From the NCBI RefSeq assembly GCF_016901225.1, contig NZ_JAFEUL010000018.1, forward strand, positions 23,654 to 87,653: a stretch of 64,000 nt of DNA, written 5' to 3'. Below are positions 9,161-17,874 of the stretch, one piece after another (within the stretch, counting starts at the first letter, position 1; each line of letters starts with the position of its first letter). The stretch comes from Actibacterium sp. 188UL27-1 (GTDB lineage: Bacteria; Pseudomonadota; Alphaproteobacteria; Rhodobacterales; Rhodobacteraceae). Both the position numbers and the translations under genes were made by a program. Below the pieces are notes generated by a model. That model was given only the letters and a program-made list of their open reading frames with translations, was not told the DNA's origin and made no database searches.

Positions 9161-9544
9161 TCATTGCCAAATACAGCCATTTTCCGACGGCTCATAGGCA
9201 CTGATGAACATTGCTGCATCAGGGTCTGGTGTGCCTCTTGGCACCTCTCTATCCATCAAAATGATCACAATTTGTGCCACATCGGCGGAGGTCAGCCGAA
9301 GCGCCTCCAATCCGTCTGTTTCGCACAATCTGTCCAGGTCCAGCGCCACGTCTTCATAGGTCAGATCGCCTGCCCCACGCGCGATCCGCGGCGCCAGATA
9401 GCGCAGGACCAACCACGTCTCTCCGGTCCCCGATTGCTCCTCCAGCAGGCTGTCGATCAGCGTGGTCTCCTGCCCCGATGGAAGATCCCCGGCCCACGAA
9501 CCCGTGGCACAGCAGGCCAGCATTGCGGCCCAAATCACCTTCAT
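9161..9544 (-). CDS. DUF6497-like exported protein
   Basis: The 127-residue product starts with a signal peptide (MKVIWAAMLACCATGSWAG) and continues LPSGQETTLIDSLLEEQSG, TWLVLRYLAPRIARG and SADVAQIVIILMDREVP, ending in ENGCIWQ. This matches my recollection of the DUF6497 family found next to pccB in Rhodobacteraceae; the function is unknown. The ATG at 9544 overlaps the TGA of the 116-residue gene (ATGA, 9541-9544), so it is the third gene of a coupled ridA operon. Mature Cys residues are few, with one near the C-terminus and one in 'RLCETDG'. Confidence 0.7.
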   Translation of the reverse strand: MKVIWAAMLACCATGSWAGDLPSGQETTLIDSLLEEQSGTGETWLVLRYLAPRIARGAGDLTYEDVALDLDRLCETDGLEALRLTSADVAQIVIILMDREVPRGTPDPDAAMFISAYEPSENGCIWQ

Positions 9545-9891
9545 TTCAAGGCTTCCTTCAACTTGGCGTGACGCAGCCACCGGGCACGCCGCTCCGGCTC
9601 GGCCAGCAATTCAGCCAACTGCGCCTCAAGGGTCGTGCGGTGAAAGGGGTGCATGGCCCGCCCACCTGCACGGACCGTCAAACCAGCGGCGTGACGCTCC
9701 ACCGACACGACCGGAGAGAAGCCCCGTAGCTTCTGAAGCAGCCGCCACATGTCCTGCCGGACCTGCTGCGCGATCTTCAATCGGCCCGCATCGGGCAATT
9801 CCGTCTGGGCCATCACATCGAATCGGGGGGGCAGTTGCCGGGTCACGATAACAACCGCCCCGTCGCGCAGGATATGCCAGTGCGACGCCAT
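9541..9891 (-). CDS. Hypothetical protein, 116 aa
   Basis: A soluble, basic protein without a signal peptide that I cannot place. Visible pieces are MASHWHILRDGAVVIVTRQL, RLKIAQQVRQDMWRLLQKLR, and a C-terminal Arg/Ala-rich helix (LAELLAEPERRARWLRHAKL). The start at 9891 overlaps the stop of the RidA gene by one base (TAATG), and its stop overlaps the next start (ATGA). So ridA, this gene and the DUF6497 gene are tightly coupled. A frame extending to 10068 is open but lies inside ridA and is unlikely to be used. Confidence 0.7.
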   Translation of the reverse strand: MASHWHILRDGAVVIVTRQLPPRFDVMAQTELPDAGRLKIAQQVRQDMWRLLQKLRGFSPVVSVERHAAGLTVRAGGRAMHPFHRTTLEAQLAELLAEPERRARWLRHAKLKEALK

Positions 9892-10298
9892 TAGCCGGCC
9901 TTGTCCGGACGCTTGGCAACGCAGTCGATCTCGACCAATGCGCCCACGGCCAAGGCTGTGACACCGATAGTCGTGCGCGCAGGCCGGCGATCTGCCGGGA
10001 AATAGCTTTGATAGGCTGCGTTGAACTCTGCAAAATGTCGGTCGAAGGCCGTCAGGTAGCAGCGGCATTGCAAAACGTGGCTCAGATCCAGACCGAGGCT
10101 CTTCAGAACAACTTCCAGATTATCCATCACACGGCGGGTCTGCGCCGCGATGCCCTCAGGCAGCGGCGCGTCAGGCGCCGCCGGATCCGTCGGCATCTGC
10201 CCCGTTAGCAGGATCCAACCGCCCTGCTCCACCGCATGGCTGAACGGCGCCACGGGTCGCGGCCCATCCGCGATCACGTGAAAGATCGGGTCAGTCAT
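9891..10298 (-). CDS. ridA: RidA family protein
   Basis: Rid proteins hydrolyse reactive enamine/imine intermediates such as 2-aminoacrylate. The 135 residues show the fold's order: VAPFSHAVEQGGWILLTGQM, then MDNLEVVLKSLGLDLSHVLQ, a middle strand (CRCYLTAFDRHFAEFNAAY), RPARTTIGVTALAVGALVEI and a final D-C-V-A strand. The conserved active-site arginine of RidA proper corresponds to the R in 'RPARTTI', which is present. It is the first gene of a three-gene coupled set on the minus strand, downstream of pccB, with a 106-base gap that holds an 8-bp inverted repeat. Confidence 0.88.
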   Translation of the reverse strand: MTDPIFHVIADGPRPVAPFSHAVEQGGWILLTGQMPTDPAAPDAPLPEGIAAQTRRVMDNLEVVLKSLGLDLSHVLQCRCYLTAFDRHFAEFNAAYQSYFPADRRPARTTIGVTALAVGALVEIDCVAKRPDKAG

Positions 10299-10344
10299 AC
10301 AGATACCCCGACGCCCATGACCAAAGCCCTAACTCGGCGACCGG

Positions 10345-10382
10345 AGCGTATGTATGGTTTGTGCATAGGTTCTGCATACGCT
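10345..10382. promoter_or_regulatory. Inverted repeat AGCGTATG / CATACGCT upstream of ridA
   Basis: Two 8-base half-sites (10345-10352 and 10375-10382) are perfect inverted repeats with a 22-base spacer, so their centres are 30 bp apart, about three helical turns. They lie between the pccB stop and the ridA start, about 50-85 bases upstream of ridA. An operator for the ridA operon is plausible, but no regulator is identified. Confidence 0.35.
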
Positions 10383-10404
10383 GTGCGGGATCCAGACATG
10401 GCCA

Positions 10405-11937
10405 TCACAGCGGGATGTTGTCATGCTTTTTCCACGGGTTCTGCAGCCTTTTGCCCCGCAAGCTCGCAAAGGCGCGCGACACACGACGACGGGTCGAATG
10501 GGGCTGAATCACCTCGTCGATAAACCCTTTTTCCGCGGCCACAAAGGGGTTTGCAAACCGATCTTCATAATCCTTGGTCCGCGCCGCGATCTTGTCAGCA
10601 TCCCCCAACTCGCTGCGATACAGGATCTCGGTCGCGCCCTTGGCTCCCATCACTGCAATCTCGGCAGTTGGCCAGGCATAGTTAAAGTCCCCGCGCAGGT
10701 GTTTCGACGCCATCACATCATAGGCCCCGCCATAAGCTTTTCGTGTGATAACAGTGACTTTCGGCACAGTGGCCTCGCCATAGGCAAAAAGCAACTTGGC
10801 CCCGTGCTTGATCACGCCACCATATTCCTGACTGGTCCCAGGCAGGAAGCCGGGCACATCGACCAGCGTCAAAATCGGGATCTCAAACGCATCGCAGAAC
10901 CGCACGAACCGCGCCGCCTTGCGGCTGCTATCGATATCCAGACAGCCCGCCAGCACCATCGGCTGGTTCGCGACAACGCCCACGGTGGCCCCTTCCAGAC
11001 GGATGAAGCCGGTGATGATGTTCTTGGCAAAGTCTTGTTGTATCTCGTAAAAATCGCCTTCATCGGCAAGTTTCGCGATGAGTTCCTTCATATCGTAAGG
11101 CGTGTTGGCATTGGCCGGAACGAGCGTATCCAGACTATACTCCACCCGTGCCGGATCATCGAAAAACGGCCGCACGGGGGGCTTTTCCCGATTATTGAGG
11201 GGCAGGAAATCGACCAACCGGCGCACCTCTGCCATCGCCTCCACATCATTCTCGAACGCGCCGTCGGCGACGCTGGATTTCTTGGTATGGGTTGACGCGC
11301 CGCCCAGTTCTTCAGCCGTAACCATCTCATTTGTCACGGTTTTCACAACGTCCGGGCCGGTAACGAACATGTAACTGCTATCCTTCACCATAAAGATGAA
11401 GTCCGTCATCGCAGGAGAATACACCGCCCCCCCCGCACAGGGCCCCATGATCACGCTGATCTGCGGCACAACCCCAGATGCCATGATGTTGCGCTGGAAC
11501 ACCTCCGCATAACCGGCAAGGGAGGCAACGCCTTCCTGGATACGCGCGCCGCCGCTGTCGTTCAGACCAATGACCGGCGCACCGTTTTGCACCGCCATAT
11601 CCATGATCTTTGCGATCTTGTTGGCATGGGTTTCAGACAGCGATCCACCAAACACGGTGAAGTCCTGGCTGAACACATAAACCATGCGTCCGTTCACGGT
11701 GCCCCAACCGGTGACCACCCCGTCGCCCGCGGGCCGGTCATCTTCCATCCCGAAATCCGTACAGCGATGGGCGACAAACATGTCGAATTCCTCAAAGGAC
11801 TCCTCGTCCAGCAACAACTCGATTCGCTCGCGTGCCGTTAACTTGCCCTTGGCATGTTGGGCCGCGATCCGCCGCGCGCCGCCACCTTCACGCGCATTTT
11901 TACGCCTGCTTTCAAGTTGTTCCAGGATGTCTTTCAT
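10405..11937 (-). CDS. pccB: Propionyl-CoA carboxylase, carboxyltransferase beta subunit
   Basis: Carboxyltransferase half of propionyl-CoA carboxylase (510 residues). The N-terminal crotonase-fold domain has the acyl-CoA pocket glycines ([20 protein letters not shown] and [20 protein letters not shown]). The C-terminal domain has the carboxybiotin pocket ([20 protein letters not shown] and [18 protein letters not shown]), ending in a basic tail ([20 protein letters not shown]). Length and motifs fit PccB. The start is the ATG at 11937. About 70-90 bases upstream are TTTGCAAA-type sites also found before the PccR-like gene at 14911, which points to control by that regulator. Confidence 0.95.
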   Translation of the reverse strand: MKDILEQLESRRKNAREGGGARRIAAQHAKGKLTARERIELLLDEESFEEFDMFVAHRCTDFGMEDDRPAGDGVVTGWGTVNGRMVYVFSQDFTVFGGSLSETHANKIAKIMDMAVQNGAPVIGLNDSGGARIQEGVASLAGYAEVFQRNIMASGVVPQISVIMGPCAGGAVYSPAMTDFIFMVKDSSYMFVTGPDVVKTVTNEMVTAEELGGASTHTKKSSVADGAFENDVEAMAEVRRLVDFLPLNNREKPPVRPFFDDPARVEYSLDTLVPANANTPYDMKELIAKLADEGDFYEIQQDFAKNIITGFIRLEGATVGVVANQPMVLAGCLDIDSSRKAARFVRFCDAFEIPILTLVDVPGFLPGTSQEYGGVIKHGAKLLFAYGEATVPKVTVITRKAYGGAYDVMASKHLRGDFNYAWPTAEIAVMGAKGATEILYRSELGDADKIAARTKDYEDRFANPFVAAEKGFIDEVIQPHSTRRRVSRAFASLRGKRLQNPWKKHDNIPL

Positions 11938-12007
11938 GTGTTTCTCCCTGTGCCACGCTGTTTGTATATCTCAAGGGTCGCAGGAGGTTGAAGCGGAAAG
12001 GAGCGTA

Positions 12008-12056
12008 TTTGCAAACTCTACTTCGAATACCTTCTGAAAATTGTATATCTGCAAAT
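12008..12056. promoter_or_regulatory. Putative PccR/ScfR operator upstream of pccB
   Basis: TTTGCAAA at 12008-12015 is followed after CTCT by ACTTCGAA, and a related TCTGCAAAT lies at 12048-12056. The first 14 bases (TTTGCAAA-C-T-CTAC) match the site in front of the regulator gene at 14868 (TTTGCAAA-G-A-CTAC) except for two positions. Published work on Rhodobacter sphaeroides PccR, as I remember it, describes binding to TTTGCAAA repeats separated by four bases at the pccB and pccR promoters. Here only the first half is perfect. The element is 70-120 bases upstream of pccB. Confidence 0.55.
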
Positions 12057-12227
12057 CGCTCCAAGGATTTTAATCGCCGGTTTACCAAACGGTAATCAGC
12101 GGATTTCACCTCAGATGACAGAAACAGATCCAAAAAAACCAGACAATTGCTGTGAGTTATAAGATAACACCGGTAATCCGGCAAAAATGCCGGGTGTGTC
12201 TGGTTCTGTGTATTCGGGGAGATCGCT

Positions 12228-13574
12228 TTGCCAACGAAGCCTGAGATACTCAACGCCCTTCAGTTCGATCTGGACGGCCTTTCAAACAAATGGATCAACC
12301 GGACTTCTGACCCGGCCTATGTCTTCACCTATCAGTTCGCCAATGGACGTCAGCCGAGCGACCTATGGCGAGACTATACTGGGTGGAAATCGATGAATGG
12401 CGCAGAGCGTGATGCCGTTCGCGAGGGCCTTGATCACATTGAAAGCATTGCGAATATTCGTTTTGTCGAAGTGTCGGGCCAGGCTGATCCAGACCTTAAT
12501 CTTGGCAAGGCCGACCTGCCGGGATTTGCCGGAATCGGCGGCTACAATTACAGCTATTATGGCGATGGCGGGCTGGCTGAATATGACGCTTTCACCGTCT
12601 TTGATACCGGGCTCAATCTGGCCGACAATCCCAGCCTGATCTTACATGAAGTCGGTCATGCCTTGGCCCTGCGTCATCCGTTTGAACATGATGCTGAACT
12701 GCCTGCGCAGTTTGAGAGCAACAAATACACGGTCATGTCGTATGATTATAATCCCGATATCCAGGAAAACGGGGATGTTCTGCAACTTTATGACATCCTA
12801 GCGTTACAGGATCTCTGGGGCGCCAACACCGAGACGCGCAAGGGCAACACAACCTATTATGGCCCCCGTAGTGAAACAGTCGACGCGATCTATGATGCTG
12901 GCGGGACCGACACCCTGTCGGCGCAGAAAAATGTAACGCCCGTCCAGATCGATCTGCGACAAGGGCAATTCTCGCAGTTTAACGGTTACGATGATGTCGT
13001 CATCGCCTACGGGACCGTGATCGAGAATGCGCGCGGAAGCCGACTTGGCGATACGATCACCGGCAACACAGCCGATAACCTGATCTGGGGCCATGGCGGC
13101 TTTGATGAGATTGACGGTGGCAAAGGTGATGACATGGTCTGGGGCGGTAGCGGCGACGACCGGATCTTTGGTGGCGACGGCGAAGATACGTTGCGCGGTA
13201 ATCAGGGCAATGATCGCATCAGTGGCGGCTGGGGCCATGACACGCTGATCGGGCATGAAGGCAACGATATCCTGCTCGGCAATCACGGCCATGATCGCAT
13301 GAATGGCAATAGCGGCAATGATGTCATGACGGGGGGCAAGGGGCGCGATACATTTGCGTTCCGTGAAGGCGGCGACCACGATCGGATCACCGATTTCAAA
13401 GATGATATCGACACGATCCTTCTGGATATGGTGGGGGTGAACTCTGTCCACCAAGCCCAGAAAATTGCACAACAAGACGGTGCCGATGTTGTTTACGATT
13501 TCGGCGGAGGTGACGTTTTGCGGGTCGAGGATATCCGCATCGCAGCCCTCTGGGACGATCTGACAATCGCCTGA
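12228..13574 (+). CDS. Serralysin-type M10 metalloprotease with RTX repeats
   Basis: A 448-residue secreted zinc protease. The catalytic domain is at the N-terminus: the zinc helix reads LILHEVGHALALRHPFEHD (HExxHxxxxxH) and the Met-turn follows as TVMSYDYN. From about residue 265 come nonapeptide calcium-binding repeats of the GGxGxDxxx type (for example WGGSGDDRIFGGDGEDTLRG and HEGNDILLGNHGHDR), then a C-terminal domain rich in Asp. Such proteins leave by type I secretion using an uncleaved C-terminal signal, so no N-terminal signal is expected or seen. The only suitable start is TTG at 12228, with GGGGAG six bases upstream. No ABC/MFP/TolC genes are adjacent. Expression from its own promoter in the 11938-12227 gap is likely. 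Confidence 0.9.
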   Translation: MPTKPEILNALQFDLDGLSNKWINRTSDPAYVFTYQFANGRQPSDLWRDYTGWKSMNGAERDAVREGLDHIESIANIRFVEVSGQADPDLNLGKADLPGFAGIGGYNYSYYGDGGLAEYDAFTVFDTGLNLADNPSLILHEVGHALALRHPFEHDAELPAQFESNKYTVMSYDYNPDIQENGDVLQLYDILALQDLWGANTETRKGNTTYYGPRSETVDAIYDAGGTDTLSAQKNVTPVQIDLRQGQFSQFNGYDDVVIAYGTVIENARGSRLGDTITGNTADNLIWGHGGFDEIDGGKGDDMVWGGSGDDRIFGGDGEDTLRGNQGNDRISGGWGHDTLIGHEGNDILLGNHGHDRMNGNSGNDVMTGGKGRDTFAFREGGDHDRITDFKDDIDTILLDMVGVNSVHQAQKIAQQDGADVVYDFGGGDVLRVEDIRIAALWDDLTIA

Positions 13575-13599
13575 CAGATCTGCACAGCAGACCTGCGGT

Positions 13600-13623
13600 C
13601 CGGGCAATGGACAAGTTGCCCGG
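13600..13623 (+). terminator. Hairpin after protease gene
   Basis: CCGGGCAA and TTGCCCGG form a perfect 8-bp stem with an 8-base loop, 26 bases beyond the protease stop and 20 bases before the next gene. There is no U-tract, so termination would be weak or Rho-assisted. Confidence 0.4.
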
Positions 13624-13642
13624 CCAGTTCTAGCTATTCACG

Positions 13643-14863
13643 ATGGCTGACACCGTTCGAAAACCCGTTTTCCTCGATCAACATACGCCGCCCCACATCA
13701 TGACGCTGGTTTTGATGGCGGGTGTTTCGGCCATGTCGATGAATATCTTCCTGCCATCCCTGCCCTCCATGGCCGCGTATTACGAGGCTGATCCCTGGAT
13801 CGTCGCGCTATCGGTGCCGGTCTATCTGGGTGTGAACGGCGTGTTGCAGCTTTTTATCGGCCCAATTTCGGATCGCTATGGCCGCAGACCCGTCCTTCTT
13901 TGGGCCGTTGCGGGGTTCATGCTGGCAACGCTAGGCACATTGCTGGCACAGACGGTCGAGGTCTTTTTGATCTTTCGCATGGCCCAAGCGGTGATCACAG
14001 CGGGTCTGGTGCTAAGCCGGGCGGTTGTGCGCGACATGGTCGGGCCAAACGAGGCAGCATCGATGATCGGTTATGTCACTATGGGCATGGCGATTGTGCC
14101 TATGGTCGCACCGATGGCAGGCGGGGTCCTGGATGAAGCCTTTGGCTGGAAAGCGAATTTCTGGCTTATGCTGATTTGCGGCGGCCTGATCTTTATCCTG
14201 ATCTGGCGTGATTTGGGCGAAACGGCCACGGCAACCTCCACCAGTTTCGCGGCACAAGTGCGAGACTACCCCGAACTGCTGACATCGCGCCGCTTCTGGG
14301 GTTATTGCGCGGCGGCGGCCTTTGCCTCTGGCGCATTCTTTGCCTATCTCGGGGGGGCCCCATTCATTGCGACGGATGTTTTCGGGCTGAGCCCAACAAT
14401 GATGGGATTTTACTTTGGCGCACCGGCGGTGGGCTATGCCGCCGGAAATTACCTGTCGGGGCGGTATTCGACGCGGTTTGGGCTGAACATGATGGTTCTG
14501 ACAGGCACAGGTTTGACCCTTTTGGGCATGGTTCTGCTGCTTTTGATCGACTTGAGCACCACCATGCAGCCTGCTGTATTTTTTGGGTTCTTTATCTTTG
14601 TGGGCCTGGGCAACGGTCTGGTCATCCCAAACGCAACAGCCGGCATGCTCTCTGTCCGGCCGCATCTGGCGGGAACGGCCAGCGGGCTGGGCGGGGCCAT
14701 CATGATCGGGGGTGGTGCCGCATTGTCGGCGGTGGCCGGTCTGCTGCTGTCACCGGGATCGGGCGCCTTTCCCTTGCTGCTCCTGATATGCGTGACATCA
14801 GCTGTTGCTGTGCTGGCAATCCTTCTGGTGATCCAACGGGAGCGCACATTGGGCGTTGCGTGA
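13643..14863 (+). CDS. Bcr/CflA family multidrug efflux MFS transporter
   Basis: A 406-residue major facilitator protein with 12 hydrophobic segments. The motif A region between TM2 and TM3 reads LFIGPISDRYGRRPVLLWAV, and the N-terminal TM1 region (VSAMSMNIFLPSLPSMAAYY) is the signature of the Bcr/CflA branch, which exports drugs such as bicyclomycin, chloramphenicol or sulfonamides by proton antiport. The substrate here is not known. The ATG at 13643 follows the protease gene by 68 bases, and the PccR-like gene starts 47 bases after its stop. Confidence 0.88.
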   Translation: MADTVRKPVFLDQHTPPHIMTLVLMAGVSAMSMNIFLPSLPSMAAYYEADPWIVALSVPVYLGVNGVLQLFIGPISDRYGRRPVLLWAVAGFMLATLGTLLAQTVEVFLIFRMAQAVITAGLVLSRAVVRDMVGPNEAASMIGYVTMGMAIVPMVAPMAGGVLDEAFGWKANFWLMLICGGLIFILIWRDLGETATATSTSFAAQVRDYPELLTSRRFWGYCAAAAFASGAFFAYLGGAPFIATDVFGLSPTMMGFYFGAPAVGYAAGNYLSGRYSTRFGLNMMVLTGTGLTLLGMVLLLLIDLSTTMQPAVFFGFFIFVGLGNGLVIPNATAGMLSVRPHLAGTASGLGGAIMIGGGAALSAVAGLLLSPGSGAFPLLLLICVTSAVAVLAILLVIQRERTLGVA

Positions 14864-14867
14864 CCAG

Positions 14868-14905
14868 TTTGCAAAGACTACGCACCTGTTGAGCAAAGGT
14901 GCAAA
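14868..14905. promoter_or_regulatory. Putative PccR/ScfR autoregulatory site
   Basis: TTTGCAAA at 14868-14875 runs into GACTAC, matching the pccB upstream element over 12 of 14 positions. A second GGTGCAAA lies at 14898-14905. The site sits between the efflux gene stop and the regulator ATG at 14911, so bound protein would cover the promoter or ribosome site of its own gene. The motif family is that reported for PccR; binding here is inferred. Confidence 0.5.
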
Positions 14906-14910
14906 TAGCG

Positions 14911-16290
14911 ATGGCCAATCAGAAACTCTATGCCGGGGTAAAACTGCGAGAAGTCCGGCAGCGCTTGAGCCTGACACAAAAGGCGTTCGCAGCCAAGCTG
15001 GGTGTATCCTTGCCCTATCTCAATCAGATGGAAAACAATAATCGCCCGGTTTCCACCGGGGTGGTCCTGGCATTGGCGCAGGAATTCGGCTTCGATGTCA
15101 CTGAGCTGAGCCTGGGTGAGACCGAGCGTCTGGTCAGTGACATGCGCGAAGCCCTGGCAGATCCGGTTTTTCCCGATACGCCACCTTTGGCCGATCTGAG
15201 GTTGGCTGCCTCCAACGCACCAGCTCTGGCCCATGCGTTTCTCGAACTACACCGCGCGTACCGCCAGACCCATGAACGGCTGGCCTCGCTCGATGATGCG
15301 CTGGGGCAGTCCCGCGTGCCGGTATCGCCGTGGGAAGAGGTGCGCGATTTCTTCCATTATTGCGACAACTACCTGGATGCAGTCGACCGCGCGGCCGAGC
15401 GGATCGCCGATACCGGCGATCCCGTCACCACAGCATTGGGGCGGCTCGCGGCGCGGGGCATCACAATCGCCCAGACCACAGCGGCAGAGTTGCGCATGTA
15501 TGATGCCGAACAGCAGGTCCTGACCCTGTCGACCCGTGCCTCGGAACCCACGCGCCGGTTTCAGATCCTGCACCACCTGGCCTTGATGGATCACGGGGAC
15601 CTCATTGATGCGACCCTCGACCTGGCGCGCTTTCATGCGCCCGAGGCCCGCGATATCGCGCGTATCGGGTTGGCGAATTACTTTGCAGGTGCCGCTTTGC
15701 TGCCCTATCAACGCTTCCTGACTGCTGCACGAAATACGCGCCATGACGTGGAAGTACTGGCCCGTCAGTTCGGCGCGTCGATCGAGCAGGTGGCCCACCG
15801 CTTGTCCACTTTGCAGCGCCCCGGCGCGAAGGGGGTGCCCTTCTTCTTTGTTCGGGTGGATCAGGCCGGCACGATCACCAAACGGCATTCGGCAACGCGG
15901 CTGCAATTCGCTCGGTTTGGGGGCGCCTGCCCGTTATGGAATGTTCACCGCGCCTTCGAAACGCCCGGCCAGTTCCTGCGCCAGCTTGCCGAAACACCCG
16001 ATGGCGTGCGCTATGTCTCGCTCGCCCGCGATGTCAGCAAACCCGGCGGCGCTTGGGGCGCGCCGGTGCGCCGGTTCGCCATCGCGCTTGGATGTGAGGT
16101 CGGTCATGCAGGCGCGCTGATCTATGCCGACGGAATGGACGTGGACACACCACAGGCCTTTGAGCCCATCGGTATTTCTTGTCGTATCTGCGAGCGGCGC
16201 GATTGCCACCAACGCGCCGTGCCCCCACTGGAGCGAACATTGACCATTCGCCCCCATCACCGCGGCGTCCTGCCCTATGAGATCACATGA
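14911..16290 (+). CDS. pccR: Short-chain fatty acyl-CoA regulator (PccR/ScfR type, XRE family)
   Basis: A 459-residue transcription factor with an N-terminal XRE/Cro helix-turn-helix (about residues 6-62: KLREVRQRLSLTQKAFAAKL, then GVSLPYLNQMENNNRPVS). A long middle region in the IrrE-like area lacks an HExxH motif and carries a helix-rich domain (QILHHLALMDHGDLIDATLD). The C-terminal domain ends in a Cys-rich signature (GISCRICERRDCHQRAVPPL) shared by ScfR/RamB-like regulators that sense propionyl-CoA or related short acyl-CoAs. In Rhodobacter sphaeroides the homologue PccR controls pccB and itself; the neighbourhood and the shared upstream sites support the same job. A GTG at 14899 is an alternative start, but the N-terminus from 14911 (MANQKLYAGVKLRE) is the usual one. 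Confidence 0.9.
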   Translation: MANQKLYAGVKLREVRQRLSLTQKAFAAKLGVSLPYLNQMENNNRPVSTGVVLALAQEFGFDVTELSLGETERLVSDMREALADPVFPDTPPLADLRLAASNAPALAHAFLELHRAYRQTHERLASLDDALGQSRVPVSPWEEVRDFFHYCDNYLDAVDRAAERIADTGDPVTTALGRLAARGITIAQTTAAELRMYDAEQQVLTLSTRASEPTRRFQILHHLALMDHGDLIDATLDLARFHAPEARDIARIGLANYFAGAALLPYQRFLTAARNTRHDVEVLARQFGASIEQVAHRLSTLQRPGAKGVPFFFVRVDQAGTITKRHSATRLQFARFGGACPLWNVHRAFETPGQFLRQLAETPDGVRYVSLARDVSKPGGAWGAPVRRFAIALGCEVGHAGALIYADGMDVDTPQAFEPIGISCRICERRDCHQRAVPPLERTLTIRPHHRGVLPYEIT

Positions 16291-16304
16291 TGAGGATAAG
16301 CGCC

Positions 16305-17105
16305 TCAGATCCGCCAGCGCAGCACCCGGCGTTCGATCAGGCCGATCAGAAAACTGACGATGACACCCAAGATCGACAGGATCACGACCCCTGCGAACAG
16401 CCGTTCAAGATCATAAAGCGATCCGGCCTCAAGGATGTAGGCGCCGATACCGTATTCGGCCCCCAACATCTCGGCCGCGACCAGCAGGATAATCGCAATC
16501 GCCAGGCTGATGCGCAGCCCTGACAGGATGCCTGGCATCGCGCCAGGCAAGACGATCTTGCGCACAATCGACACCCAGGACAGACCAAAGCTCTGTCCCA
16601 TCCTGATCAACGTGCGGTCCACGTTATCGACCGCGCCATAGGTGGCCACCACCGTTGGAGTGAAGGTGCCAAATGCGATCAGCGCATATTTTGACCCCTC
16701 ATCAATCCCGAACCAGATCACGAAAAGCGGCAACAGCGCGATCTTGGGGATCGGAAAAATCGCCGCGACCAACGGCACCAGACCTGCGCGAATATAGGAA
16801 AAGAGCCCGATCAACAGCCCCACGCCGATGCCCAGTGTCGCCCCCAAGGCAGCGCCGACACCCAGACGCCCGAGTGACGGCAATATATGCTTCCACAGCA
16901 ATCCGGATTGGTACAGATCGACAAAGGTTTGCACCACATCCGTTGGCTTGGGCAATGTCAGGGCCGAGATCCAACCGGCCCGCGTTCCCCATTCAGCCAA
17001 GCCGATCAAGACCACGAAAACGGCCAGGCCCATGCCGCGCCGTGGAGAGGGTTTGAAGCCAGCCCCGCGGAACGGAACACTTTGGGCGCGCTGCGGTTCA
17101 GCCAT
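16305..17105 (-). CDS. ABC transporter permease (nitrate/sulfonate/taurine type)
   Basis: A 266-residue inner-membrane permease with about six hydrophobic segments and the EAA loop (AYGAVDNVDRTLIRMGQSFG, SWVSIVRKIVLPGAMPGILS) that docks on the ATPase. It belongs to the SsuC/TauC/ThiX-like branch. It overlaps the upstream ATPase gene by 8 bases, giving the order binding protein, ATPase, permease on the minus strand. The ligand cannot be told from sequence. Confidence 0.9.
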   Translation of the reverse strand: MAEPQRAQSVPFRGAGFKPSPRRGMGLAVFVVLIGLAEWGTRAGWISALTLPKPTDVVQTFVDLYQSGLLWKHILPSLGRLGVGAALGATLGIGVGLLIGLFSYIRAGLVPLVAAIFPIPKIALLPLFVIWFGIDEGSKYALIAFGTFTPTVVATYGAVDNVDRTLIRMGQSFGLSWVSIVRKIVLPGAMPGILSGLRISLAIAIILLVAAEMLGAEYGIGAYILEAGSLYDLERLFAGVVILSILGVIVSFLIGLIERRVLRWRI

Positions 17106-17865
17106 GGATCAGTTCGGCATCGGCGGCCCGGGCCTCATCCCGCAACATCGCCCAAAGCATGTCATGGGTTTGCTGCAGGTCCGGGTCACCGCTTTGACGA
17201 ACTGTGATCGGCGTATCCAGTGTGACAATCTCGCGGATGCGCCCCGGACGGCGGGACAAGACAACGATTTTATGCCCCAGCCGCACAGCTTCGGCCAAGT
17301 TATGGGTCACGTAGACGGCGGTGAACGGCGCGCGTTGCCACAGGGCGATCAGATCCTCCATGAGCAGTTCGCGCGTTTGACTGTCGAGCGCCGACAAAGG
17401 CTCATCCATCAGCATCACGGCCGGGTTCACGGCCAAGGCGCGCGCGATCGCCACGCGCTGTTTCATCCCACCGGACAATTGTTTTGGCAGGGCCTGGGCA
17501 AAGTCGCCCAGGTTGGTTCGCGCCAGAACCGCGTCAATGATCCCCTGCCGTTGCTGTGCAGGCAGCCCGTGATCCTCCAAAACCAGAGAAATGTTCCCCT
17601 GCACCGTGCGCCAGGGCAGCAACGCAAAATCCTGAAAGATATAGGTGAGCGGGTTCAGGCACCCGGCAGGCGGGTCACCAACCTGCAGGACCTGCCCCGC
17701 CTGCGGGCGTTCCAACCCCCCGATCAAACGCAACAAGGTGGACTTACCGCACCCGGACGGGCCGACGATGCAGACGATCTGACCCGACGGGATGTCGAGT
17801 GAGATATCCTGCATCACCGTCACATCGCCATAGGCGTGGTTGATGCCTGACAGGCGGATCTCCAT
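17098..17865 (-). CDS. ABC transporter ATPase (nitrate/sulfonate/taurine type)
   Basis: A 255-residue ATP-binding protein with Walker A in VGPSGCGKSTLLRLIGG, the Q-loop (YIFQDFALLPWRTV), the signature LSGGMKQRVAIARAL, Walker B VMLMDEPLSALDSQTREL and the H-loop VYVTHNLAEA. The LLPWRTV after the Q-loop is usual for the SsuB/TauB branch. It follows the binding-protein gene by 9 bases and overlaps the permease start by 8, so the three form an operon. Confidence 0.93.
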   Translation of the reverse strand: MEIRLSGINHAYGDVTVMQDISLDIPSGQIVCIVGPSGCGKSTLLRLIGGLERPQAGQVLQVGDPPAGCLNPLTYIFQDFALLPWRTVQGNISLVLEDHGLPAQQRQGIIDAVLARTNLGDFAQALPKQLSGGMKQRVAIARALAVNPAVMLMDEPLSALDSQTRELLMEDLIALWQRAPFTAVYVTHNLAEAVRLGHKIVVLSRRPGRIREIVTLDTPITVRQSGDPDLQQTHDMLWAMLRDEARAADAELIHG

Positions 17866-17874
17866 CAGCTGACG

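Noticed and set aside
10551..10560. TTTGCAAA inside pccB
   Set aside because: It lies in coding sequence about 1.4 kb from the gene start with no partner site; not treated as an operator.
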